From: JASFHF01 sp050123335
GTDB taxonomy: Bacteria; Pseudomonadota; Gammaproteobacteria; UBA12402
Direction of reading: 5' to 3'
Assembly: GCA_050123335.1 (NCBI GenBank)
Contig: JASFHH010000027.1
Coordinates: 1-23,600 of the forward strand
DNA: 23,600 nt
This document shows positions 9,068 through 15,464 of the stretch, piece by piece. The position numbers and the translations under genes are program-made. The notes under the pieces are model-generated. The model was given only the letters and a program-made list of their open reading frames with translations, was not told where the DNA came from and made no database searches. Every line of letters begins with the position of its first letter. The stretch's first letter is position 1.

Positions 9068-9618
9068 CGAGAGCTGTTTTTTTATCAATATTATTACATG
9101 CTTTAATTATCGTGGCGTTAATTGCACATTTTCAGGTAAATAAAATTGCGGTGGGAAATAATGTGACATTAAAAGCTTATGTTTATCACACACCGTTTTT
9201 AATAAAAAAATCTCCGAAAGTTGCTGGCAAAATTTCTGTTGTCAGCCGGAATAATAAATTATTTCGAAAGGGCAATTTGTTGAGTCAGTCGCAAAATAAT
9301 TATAGCGAGAATTCTATCGCGCAAAAAACGTTGTCTGGCAAATATGATTCATTAGCGATTATTTTACATAATTTGATTCAAAAGCATCTTGCTTATTTTG
9401 ATAGTTTGTCATTAGCCGCTGGTGATCGGGTGGTGCAAGTAGAGTTTGATTTATCTCCAAATGGCAGTATCGATGCGATTGCAGTGCAGCATTCCAGCGG
9501 AGTTTTGTTGTTCGACAAGTTAGCAAAACAAGCAGTTACAAAGATCCAGCCAGTTAAAGAGGCTGTCCATTTTTTGCACAAAAAACAGCGGTTTGTGATT
9601 AGAGTGGAGTTTGCTTGA
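9064..9618 (+). CDS. tonB: Short TonB-family energy-transducing protein
   Basis: TonB couples the ExbBD proton motor of the inner membrane to outer-membrane receptors. An N-terminal membrane anchor (about residues 4-22) carries S8-x3-H12, the SxxxH motif known from TonB anchors. The C-terminal 70 residues have the TonB fold signature: VQVEFDLSPNGSIDAIAVQHSSG, then a helix LFDKLAKQAVTKIQP, then a final strand RFVIRVEF. At 184 residues it is shorter than typical TonB (about 240) and lacks the Pro-rich spacer; the middle is Ser, Asn and Lys-rich instead. No exbB or exbD is nearby. The four-base overlap with btuB and the shared riboswitch suggest a TonB dedicated to B12 uptake. Confidence 0.85.
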   Translation: MTRAVFLSILLHALIIVALIAHFQVNKIAVGNNVTLKAYVYHTPFLIKKSPKVAGKISVVSRNNKLFRKGNLLSQSQNNYSENSIAQKTLSGKYDSLAIILHNLIQKHLAYFDSLSLAAGDRVVQVEFDLSPNGSIDAIAVQHSSGVLLFDKLAKQAVTKIQPVKEAVHFLHKKQRFVIRVEFA

Positions 9619-9642
9619 CTGAAAAAAATACATGGGTATTAT
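9615..9642 (+). promoter_or_regulatory. Probable sigma70 promoter of rpoH
   Basis: TTGACT (9615-9620) and TATTAT (9637-9642) are 16 bases apart, with a predicted start near 9649. The -35 overlaps the last codon of the tonB-like gene. This would let rpoH be transcribed independently of the riboswitch-controlled genes before it. Confidence 0.5.
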
Positions 9643-9679
9643 TAGCAGGTCATTCTTGTGAATGCTAAACTAAATAATT

Positions 9680-10522
9680 ATGGGAACTAAATTGCAGACA
9701 ATTAGCTTGAATTTACCAATTGGCAGCTTAGATAGCTATATCCAGCGTATTCAGCAATTTCCGATTTTATCCGCAACAGAAGAGTACGATTTGGCGATAC
9801 GATTTAAGCGTGATAATAATCTGGATGCGGCGCGCCGTTTAGTTATGGCACATCTGCGTTTTGTGGTTAAAGTTGCGCGTGGTTATATGGGGTATGGTCT
9901 ATCTTTAGCGGATTTGATTCAAGAAGGTAATATCGGCTTGATGAAAGCGGTTAAGCGGTTTGATCCAAAAGTTGGGGTGCGTTTGGTTTCTTTTGCAGTG
10001 CATTGGATTAAAGCGGAGATTCATGAATTTATTTTGCGCAATTGGCGAATTGTTAAGGTTGCTACTACCAAAGCACAGCGCAAATTGTTTTTTAACTTGC
10101 GTAGTGCGAAAAAGCGTTTGGGTTGGTTTAAGCAGAAAGAAGTTGAGGATGTTGCTGCAAAACTGGATGTTACGCAAAAAAATGTTATTGAAATGGAGGC
10201 AAGACTAAGTGCGCATGATGCAGCGTTTGATGGTAATGATAATAGCGAATCTTGTGATTTTTCGCCGGCACGCACTTTAGCTGATAATTCTATGAATCCA
10301 GCGCGATTGCTTGAGAGTGAGGATTTTCAAGCGGATAGTAAAGCTCGTTTTTACGAGGCTTTTGCAAAATTAGATACGCGCAGCCAAACTATTTTGCAAA
10401 AGCGTTGGTTAAATGAGAAAAAGACAACGTTGCAAGATTTAGCAGTGGAATTTAAAATTTCAGCTGAACGCATTCGTCAGTTAGAACAACAGGCAATGCA
10501 AAAAATAAAAGATTTGCTTTAG
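9680..10522 (+). CDS. rpoH: Heat-shock sigma factor RpoH (sigma-32)
   Basis: RpoH directs RNA polymerase to heat-shock promoters. At 280 residues it has normal length. Region 2 is clear (HLRFVVKVARGYMGYGLSLADLIQEGNIGLMKAVKRFDP, about 54-92, then SFAVHWIKAEIHEFILRNWRIVK). The RpoH box QRKLFFNLR (about 133-141) separates this protein from other group-3 sigmas. Region 4 ends with a helix-turn-helix TTLQDLAVEFKISAERIRQLEQ. The ribosome-binding site is weak, as is common where translation of rpoH depends on mRNA folding. rpoH has been separated from ftsEX by the fhs and btuB-tonB genes. Confidence 0.95.
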   Translation: MGTKLQTISLNLPIGSLDSYIQRIQQFPILSATEEYDLAIRFKRDNNLDAARRLVMAHLRFVVKVARGYMGYGLSLADLIQEGNIGLMKAVKRFDPKVGVRLVSFAVHWIKAEIHEFILRNWRIVKVATTKAQRKLFFNLRSAKKRLGWFKQKEVEDVAAKLDVTQKNVIEMEARLSAHDAAFDGNDNSESCDFSPARTLADNSMNPARLLESEDFQADSKARFYEAFAKLDTRSQTILQKRWLNEKKTTLQDLAVEFKISAERIRQLEQQAMQKIKDLL

Positions 10523-10540
10523 AAGTTTTTTCCTTTCGAC

Positions 10541-10617
<77 letters not shown>

Positions 10618-10658
10618 AAAAAAGTTTAATATAATCAACCAGTTGTCGGTGATATGCA

Positions 10659-11783
10659 TCAATTTTTCCTAACTGTTCCCGAGCCTTGCGCGTGAGATTC
10701 TCGTGACCCTTTTCGAATCGGTTGTATTGCTAATCGTAAAATAGCGCTACAGTTGTTTCTTTCGCACACCAAATTTGCAGCATTTATTAGATTGCTCAAT
10801 TCAGCCGAGGAATAATGAGTTGTTATTCTAGTCGACTTGTGTCCTAATAAATCTTGCCTATCTTCAAAACTAACTCCTGCTGCCCGCAATCGTCTCCCAA
10901 ATGTATGTTTGAGGTCATGAACGCGTACATGCAGTAAGCCAGTTTCTATCCTTGCTTTTTTCCATCCAGAGTTCAACATGCGGCGGATAGGTTTACCTTT
11001 AAAGGTAAATACATATTCTGCATGCTTGCGTCTAACAGATTCAATGACTGATCGCGCAATTTTGTTTAGTACGACCAGACGATGCTCTCTGTTTTTCACA
11101 TACTCTTTGGGAATCACAAAAACTGAATCATTACCAACATCAACTTCCCATGACCATTTTAAATTACAGATTTCAGAATCACGACAACCTGTATTTACAG
11201 CAAATAATGCCATTTTGTTTAAATGGTCAGGAAGTTTAGCAAATAATCTATCTTGCTCTTCCCATGATAATGGATATGGTTCCTTGTTATCCATTGTTTT
11301 TAACATTTTGATCTTTGGAGCGGAATGCAACCAAGTTAAATTATTTTCATCAATCCATTCAGTTGCAGCTAAATTTAATATTCTTCTTACAACTTTTAAT
11401 CCATGATTGATAGTTGCTGATTTAACTTTATTGTTGCGCCTTGCATCGATAAATATTTGTAAAGTACCCATGTGAATATTTTCTAAATAAAGATCACCGA
11501 TGTAAGGAACAAGGAACCTCAAGCGGCCAGCGTCATCACTGATGCTGGCTTTGTGCTGATATTCGTTTAAGTACCGAGTAGCAGCTTCCTTGAAAGTTCG
11601 TTTTGGCCTAATGCCAAAATATTTTGTATTGCGAATTTCCTCAATTTTTCTTGCTAAAACTTTCTCTGCTTCTTCGAGCGAGCCAGTTCCAGTGCTTTCA
11701 CAAACTCTCTGTCCAAAGATTTTTTTGTCAATGTGCCAGACTCCATATCGTTTTTGAAGCCCGGGTATTTTTTTGCGTCCCAT
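10659..11783 (-). CDS. int: Tyrosine integrase of the island
   Basis: This is a tyrosine site-specific recombinase of 374 residues, next to the attachment site it is expected to use. The N-terminal arm-binding domain occupies about 1-60, the SAM-like core-binding domain about 62-165 and the catalytic domain about 170-330. Catalytic residues: R201 (GCRDSE), K230, H289, K292 in HDLKHTFGRRL where most relatives have Arg, H315 (LGHKS) and the nucleophile Y324 (THYSS). As I recall, HDLKHTFGRRLRAAGVSFEDRQDLLGH is the usual sequence of one integrase subgroup, so the Lys need not mean loss of function. A 45-residue tail after the catalytic domain encodes one of two 20-bp repeats found at both island ends. 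AGGAGG lies eight bases before the ATG. The first 130 bases overlap the small gene upstream. Confidence 0.95.
   Translation of the reverse strand: MGRKKIPGLQKRYGVWHIDKKIFGQRVCESTGTGSLEEAEKVLARKIEEIRNTKYFGIRPKRTFKEAATRYLNEYQHKASISDDAGRLRFLVPYIGDLYLENIHMGTLQIFIDARRNNKVKSATINHGLKVVRRILNLAATEWIDENNLTWLHSAPKIKMLKTMDNKEPYPLSWEEQDRLFAKLPDHLNKMALFAVNTGCRDSEICNLKWSWEVDVGNDSVFVIPKEYVKNREHRLVVLNKIARSVIESVRRKHAEYVFTFKGKPIRRMLNSGWKKARIETGLLHVRVHDLKHTFGRRLRAAGVSFEDRQDLLGHKSTRITTHYSSAELSNLINAANLVCERNNCSAILRLAIQPIRKGSRESHAQGSGTVRKN
10687..10706 (+). repeat. Candidate integrase arm site, left end
   Basis: TGCGCGTGAGATTCTCGTGA recurs at 21667-21686 with one mismatch in 20 and in the same orientation. It contains two CGTGA cores twelve bases apart. 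The copies lie 70 and 95 bases inside the two att repeats, where arm-type integrase or excisionase sites are expected. This copy lies inside the integrase coding tail. Confidence 0.5.
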
Positions 11784-12028
11784 AGTTTTTTCCTCCTATG
11801 TTTTGCGGGACGCCCATTGCAAGCAATATAATGCTCCAACCAGGCGTGCATTTCAAGTACATCAAAGCCGATTCCCTGGATTCCTATGGGAATTTCAGTT
11901 AAATATGGTCTAACTTCGGTATTAAAACGATGAATATCCATGCCGAAATACTGTGGGGCATCACGCAGCCGATATATTCGATTAAATTGAATATGAGTAT
12001 TTTGCTTTGGATTTTTTATTGTTGTCAT
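11654..12028 (-). CDS. Small integrase-associated protein (possible excisionase/regulator)
   Basis: This 124-residue protein shares its last 130 bases with the integrase start, in another frame. AAGGAG lies nine bases before the ATG, so both genes have their own good ribosome-binding sites. The N-terminal part (IYRLRDAPQYFGMDIHRFNTEVRPYLTEIPIGIQGIGFDVLEMHAWLEHYI) reads like a MerR/AlpA-type winged helix of the kind found in excisionases and element regulators. The rest is basic and probably disordered. I recall proteins with the same pattern upstream of integrases of this subgroup in other gammaproteobacteria. Excisionase function is inferred from position and fold-like pattern only. Translation of int may depend on translation through this gene. 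Confidence 0.8.
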   Translation of the reverse strand: MTTIKNPKQNTHIQFNRIYRLRDAPQYFGMDIHRFNTEVRPYLTEIPIGIQGIGFDVLEMHAWLEHYIACNGRPAKHRRKKLWDAKKYPGFKNDMESGTLTKKSLDREFVKALELARSKKQRKF

Positions 12029-12075
12029 GGCGTGTTTCTCCTTTATTATTTTTATTTACCATGTTCCCTGATAAT

Positions 12076-12957
12076 TTATTTGCCTATATAAATTGCTGAA
12101 ATATATTCGCGGCTATGGCCTAATAGCTCCGCAATTTCTAATCGTGCTTGTTTATCTAGTATTTTTTGTTCTGGGTTTAAATTTTTTTGTTTTGAACCAC
12201 CGCAAGCTGGACAATCCCAACCAGTTATTTTTTTATAAGTCATTTGAGCATAACGATGCCGTAATCCATGTGATTTATGAATTCCAGCACGTTGTAATTG
12301 TTTTTCGTACAAGCTTTTTTGAGTTTTGTAGGTTTTATCTTCTGGAATTAAAGATAAATTTGGATTTTTTAAGAATTGCTTTATTTTTTCTAAATATTCT
12401 CGCTGTTCAGTTGTTGTAATTGGTATTTCTCTTGAGCGACCGCCTTTGCACCATGACTTTTTCAAAAAAATACTGTTACCTTTATCAGCAATAAATGGAT
12501 TAAATTTAATTGATTCTTCACGGCGCAAACCAAATCTTTCTTGCAGTCCTAAACTAAATTTTACATAAGGACAGCTAATTTGGGATAATTGCTTATCTGT
12601 TACTGGGATAGCTTTGTTTTGATTGGTTTTATATTTTCTTTTTTCTATGCCTAAAGCATCATTGCTATGTACTATGAATTTTTTGTTAATTTTCTCGCAA
12701 ATCCAGCGGATAGCTGCCATACGATTTTTTATTGTAGCTGTTGAAATTCCTTGCTGTTGGTAATAATTGACAAGATAATGAATATGTTTAGTTTTAAGTC
12801 CATCAATATGTTTTAATCGATATCCGCCTTGAATGACTAAAATTTCACACATCTGCGTAAGTATTCTAGCGCGGTCTCGCTGAGTTGTATAAGATCCTTC
12901 TTTGTTACGCTTAAGTTTTGTGTAGACTGATTGTTGTAATTGTTTTTTTGCGCTCAT
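12076..12957 (-). CDS. Second tyrosine recombinase (Integrase_1-like)
   Basis: A 293-residue tyrosine recombinase with no tight similarity to the island's first integrase. The N-terminal SAM-like domain (about 10-100) precedes a catalytic domain with R145 (GLRREE), K171, H230-x-x-R233 (HGLRHRYAQ), H281 (LGHSRE) and Y290 three residues from the end. All catalytic residues are present. A CPAC motif (249-252) sits in the insert before the last helices. I chose the ATG at 12957 because GGGAG lies eight bases upstream; a frame continuing to 13014 would add 19 residues without a ribosome-binding site. The layout resembles the 'integrase domain-containing' proteins of mobile islands. Its substrate is unknown. 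It could resolve dimers or act on the hairpin-rich DNA that lies directly upstream. Confidence 0.88.
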   Translation of the reverse strand: MSAKKQLQQSVYTKLKRNKEGSYTTQRDRARILTQMCEILVIQGGYRLKHIDGLKTKHIHYLVNYYQQQGISTATIKNRMAAIRWICEKINKKFIVHSNDALGIEKRKYKTNQNKAIPVTDKQLSQISCPYVKFSLGLQERFGLRREESIKFNPFIADKGNSIFLKKSWCKGGRSREIPITTTEQREYLEKIKQFLKNPNLSLIPEDKTYKTQKSLYEKQLQRAGIHKSHGLRHRYAQMTYKKITGWDCPACGGSKQKNLNPEQKILDKQARLEIAELLGHSREYISAIYIGK

Positions 12958-14354
12958 AATTTTACTCCCTATTAAGCTAAAATTTTTAAAAAAAGCTGTT
13001 ACTTCGCCACCCATTATGCCAAAAGGTTAGTGTTTAGCATCCTATGAACAATTGGCGTTGTTCATAGTGGCTTAATTAAAATATCAAGCCACAATGGACA
13101 CGGATTTTGGTGTCGGATAAAATTCACTAAAGTTTTATCCGAAGAAGCAATTATTGAGGCTTAGATAAAACCTCCTGATCGAGCAGTTGTGAAAACAACT
13201 TTTCAATCAGCTTTTTTGCTTTTTTATTTTTTTCTAGTTTTGTTATTATTTGTTAATTATTAGTTTTTACATTGTTTAAGTTGTTATATTTTAAACTTGT
13301 TAAATTAAAATAATTTAACTGTGATTTTGTTTTGTCTCCTTAATTGTTAATTGCTTAAATTATAAAAAATTAAGCTGGTTAATAGTTACGCTGATTAAAT
13401 TAGCTCAAATTAAATTGATTAAACTAATAAAATAGCACCTGTGTGATTTTATTTATTACATTAATAGTTTATTTCTTTGTAATATTGTGAATTGATAAGT
13501 AGTTACTTATGCAACTGATCAATACTTACATTGATACAAATTTATTAATCTTCTATTAATAAATAAAAGTATGAACGTGCGTTACAAATTTTTAAATGCA
13601 AAAAATGCAAATAAAAATCCGCCGAAGGTCTTGGGATTACTCCATCAACTGATTAAATTAATTAATTGATGCCACCAGCCTTTGAGCACGCGGTTCTTGT
13701 ATAAGCAATGTAGTTCGCTTAACTGAACCAATTACGATATATCTGGTTATAAAATACTTAATCAAAAATTAAGCCATACAACCAGATGTGCAGTTCGGAC
13801 ACAAACAATATATAAATTATTTCTCCGAACCGATTACGGTAAGGTTGTGTATATGTTACTTAATAAATTGAGTAACATATAGTTATAATCGTGATGTCCA
13901 AAAATGAATTTATAAAATAAAAACATTTTCGAATAAAGCCAAAGACTTTTTTCAATTAAACTTTTCATGCTTAAAAAGTTTAAAAGCTAAAAGCCTCTTC
14001 GCATCTCTCATGGCTTCTCTCGCGCTCATCTGGTATTTTATAGTTGAACCAGCAGTCAACTTTCAATTTAACGTTAAGAAAATTAGAACACATTTTTTAA
14101 AAAATGTCAAGAGCTATTTGCTTTTTTGAAAAAGTGCGATGTCGATAATATGCTTGTATTATAGTGTTTAGTAAATGTAAGTAAGTAATATCAAATGATA
14201 TTAATTAAAATTAAAATATCAATTTTCGCGGAAACTTTTTAATTTGAAGTGAAAAAAAATATGGAAAAATCTGTTTATCACTTCGTCATCACGCCAAGAA
14301 AAAAACAAACTAGCTTTTAATTTATTGATAATAAAAGATTTTGGGGTGGTGTAT

Positions 14355-14400
14355 GCGTTTGTCACTACGGACAAACAAATTTATCCGTAGTGACAAACGC
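14355..14400. repeat. Long hairpin 1 (17-bp perfect stem)
   Basis: GCGTTTGTCACTACGGA (14355-14371) pairs perfectly with TCCGTAGTGACAAACGC (14384-14400) across a 12-base loop. A T-rich run follows on the plus strand, so it could act as a terminator for plus-strand transcripts, or as a DNA cruciform. Confidence 0.85.
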
Positions 14401-14430
14401 TTTTGTTTTTGCATAAAAATTTTGTTGTTA

Positions 14431-14483
14431 AGCCTGTGTGTTTGTGGATAACTCTGCGAGTTATCACACAGGGCACACAGGCT
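14431..14483. repeat. Long hairpin 2 with inner stem and a DnaA box
   Basis: The outer stem AGCCTGTGTG / CACACAGGCT (14431-14440, 14474-14483) encloses an inner stem ATAACTC-TGC-GAGTTAT. TGTGGATAA (14443-14451), the complement of the DnaA box TTATCCACA, lies in the left arm. Confidence 0.85.
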
Positions 14484-14486
14484 CAA

Positions 14487-14536
14487 GTTGTGGGTATGTG
14501 TATAAATCGCAAGCGACTTATACACACACCCACAAC
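14487..14536. repeat. Long hairpin 3 (24-bp arms, two mismatches) with paired DnaA boxes
   Basis: Arms 14487-14510 and 14513-14536 pair over 24 positions with two A-C mismatches and a two-base loop. Each arm holds one DnaA-box-type 9-mer: TGTGTATAA (14497-14505) and its complement TTATACACA (14518-14526). With hairpin 2 this gives three consensus boxes in 84 bases. Confidence 0.85.
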
Positions 14537-14548
14537 CCAATATTTTTA

Positions 14549-14797
14549 TTAAAAACTTATTTTATTTGACTTGATTTTTTTCTCGTATATTTGTTTTTCT
14601 AAAAATTGAGTTTCAACAAAAAGATCTTGAATTATCCAAATTGTGTTATAGATTGCCTCGCGGTCAATTTCTGTTGCTGCATCGCGTGTTACAACCAGGC
14701 AATCTATTAGAGCGGAAGTTTTTAATTTTCGCTCATCAACAGCATCCAGAAGTTCAAGTTCAGATAGAGAATGATTAAATAGAAATGTTTTATTCAT
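14549..14797 (-). CDS. Small helical protein, 82 residues, unknown
   Basis: The protein is predicted to be mostly alpha-helical: a first helix over KLKTSALIDCLVVTRDAATEI and a second over REAIYNTIWIIQDLFVETQFLEKQIYEKK. Its layout vaguely resembles small DUF3077/DUF6124-type proteins seen on Pseudomonas islands, but that is a weak impression. AAGGA lies about eight bases before the ATG, supporting expression. The region upstream of its start (14829-14992) folds into the structured RNA candidate, which could be its 5' leader. Confidence 0.65.
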   Translation of the reverse strand: MNKTFLFNHSLSELELLDAVDERKLKTSALIDCLVVTRDAATEIDREAIYNTIWIIQDLFVETQFLEKQIYEKKIKSNKISF

Positions 14798-14828
14798 GAT
14801 ATGTTCCTTTGCAGTTTTACTATTATTT

Positions 14829-14992
14829 GCCTTAAAGAATTAAGGCGCCGGGCGCTAGTAACCACTGCAAAGAGTGGCCCACTGTATTTCCTCAAAGAGG
14901 TCTTGTATTCGAGCGGACACCCGACATATCGATGTGTTAAGACCTGCGACTATCAGGCGCAGCCAATCCGCTTTGCAAGTGTTACTAGCACC
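14829..14992 (-). ncRNA. GC-rich structured RNA candidate, likely leader of the small gene at 14549
   Basis: This island of higher GC stands out in AT-rich DNA. GCTAGTAA (14854-14861) pairs with TTACTAGC (14982-14989), flanked by GG/CC after one mismatch, and closes a domain of about 140 bases. Inside are CCACT/AGTGG (14862-14877), AGGTCTT/AAGACCT (14898-14945) enclosing ACAC-CGA-CATA-TCG-GTGT, and CTGCG/CGCAG (14944-14962). Outside is GCCTTAA-AGAA-TTAAGGC (14829-14846), 32 bases from the small gene's start. GCGGA (14913-14917) could also pair with TCCGC (14967-14971) as a pseudoknot. Orientation is not proven; minus is preferred because it would be the leader of the small gene. I recall short hypothetical proteins in Pseudomonas that read like the plus-strand frame here, which suggests a conserved RNA miscalled as genes. 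Confidence 0.5.
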
Positions 14993-15154
14993 GTGAATCA
15001 TAATATAGCTTTGTTCGTGTGGTTGTCAATCGTGCCGTTAGTTAAATACAATTATGTAAATATTTGAGAAAAAAAGCAGCGATTTGTTTCTTTAAGGCGA
15101 GCTGGTGTATAAAACTTATCCAATAAGCAGGTAAAAAATTACGTACTGATAATT

Positions 15155-15445
15155 AAGCAAATAAAATATTTAGATTTTGCTTGAAATTGTAGTAGGTAAT
15201 CTCCATATAACAAGTGTGCCAGCCAATAGGGTTGGAAGGAGCTTGTTTGTCAAGTTCATAGTTATTCTGATAATTAATGATGAATAAATGGGCTTGCCAT
15301 ACATAGCTATGGAGACTGATGATATTATGTGCAATATTTGTATCATGATAGCATTGTTTCTTAAGTTTAATATTACGAGATCGCAATAATTTTTTTAGTT
15401 CAGCGAGGCTTAGTGGCGGCGACTCCCACTTCGATGCCTCGCTGT
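15155..15445 (+). ncRNA. Putative structured non-coding RNA upstream of the reverse transcriptase
   Basis: The segment before the RT start holds several inverted repeats: AAGCAAA/TTTGCTT (15155-15182), CCAA/TTGG in a larger ACAAG/CTTGT frame (about 15210-15246), CCATA/TATGG (about 15297-15312), and a strong two-part hairpin CAGCGAGGC/GCCTCGCTG (15401-15409, 15436-15444) with inner AGTGG/CCACT. The last ends 20 bases before the RT ATG. RTs of the DRT2, DRT9 and retron kinds use an RNA encoded directly upstream as template. The plus strand has a stop-free frame from 15174 to 15284 (37 codons), a length similar to the repeat unit reported for DRT2; in DNA this short the run may be chance. RNA status is inferred. 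Confidence 0.4.
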
Positions 15446-15464
15446 GTAAATAAATGGAAGTTGT

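Larger units (their letters stand above)
13015..14548. other. 1.5-kb hairpin-rich, very AT-rich non-coding region
   Basis: No convincing gene is present. Perfect inverted repeats crowd the region: CTATGAACAA/TTGTTCATAG (13042-13067), GTGGCTT/AAGCCAC (13067-13092), TCGGATAAAA/TTTTATCCGA (13113-13142), AGTTGT-GAAA-ACAACT (13185-13200), CATCAA/TTGATG (13643-13671), ATCTGGTT/AACCAGAT (13741-13787) enclosing CTTAAT/ATTAAG, GTTCGGA/TCCGAAC (13793-13830), TATATGTTACT/AGTAACATATA (13850-13881), AAACTTTT/AAAAGTTT (13958-13981) and AGTTGA/TCAACT (14042-14061). Between about 13210 and 13600 it is almost pure A and T. It ends with the three long hairpins listed separately. Candidate roles are an origin, a transfer origin, or one or more folded RNAs. 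Confidence 0.7.

Noticed and set aside
14322..14540. 72-residue minus-strand frame
   Set aside because: It consists of the three long hairpins; no ribosome-binding site or protein-like pattern.
13015..14548. CRISPR array or attC array
   Set aside because: The hairpins differ in sequence and spacing; there is no regular repeat-spacer pattern and no shared attC core.
14801..15067. 88-residue plus-strand frame
   Set aside because: It covers the structured RNA candidate, has no ribosome-binding site and starts inside the upstream region of the minus-strand small gene.
15153..15386. 77-residue minus-strand frame as a gene
   Set aside because: No ribosome-binding site and lies in the structured region before the RT; its openness is mentioned as a finding only.
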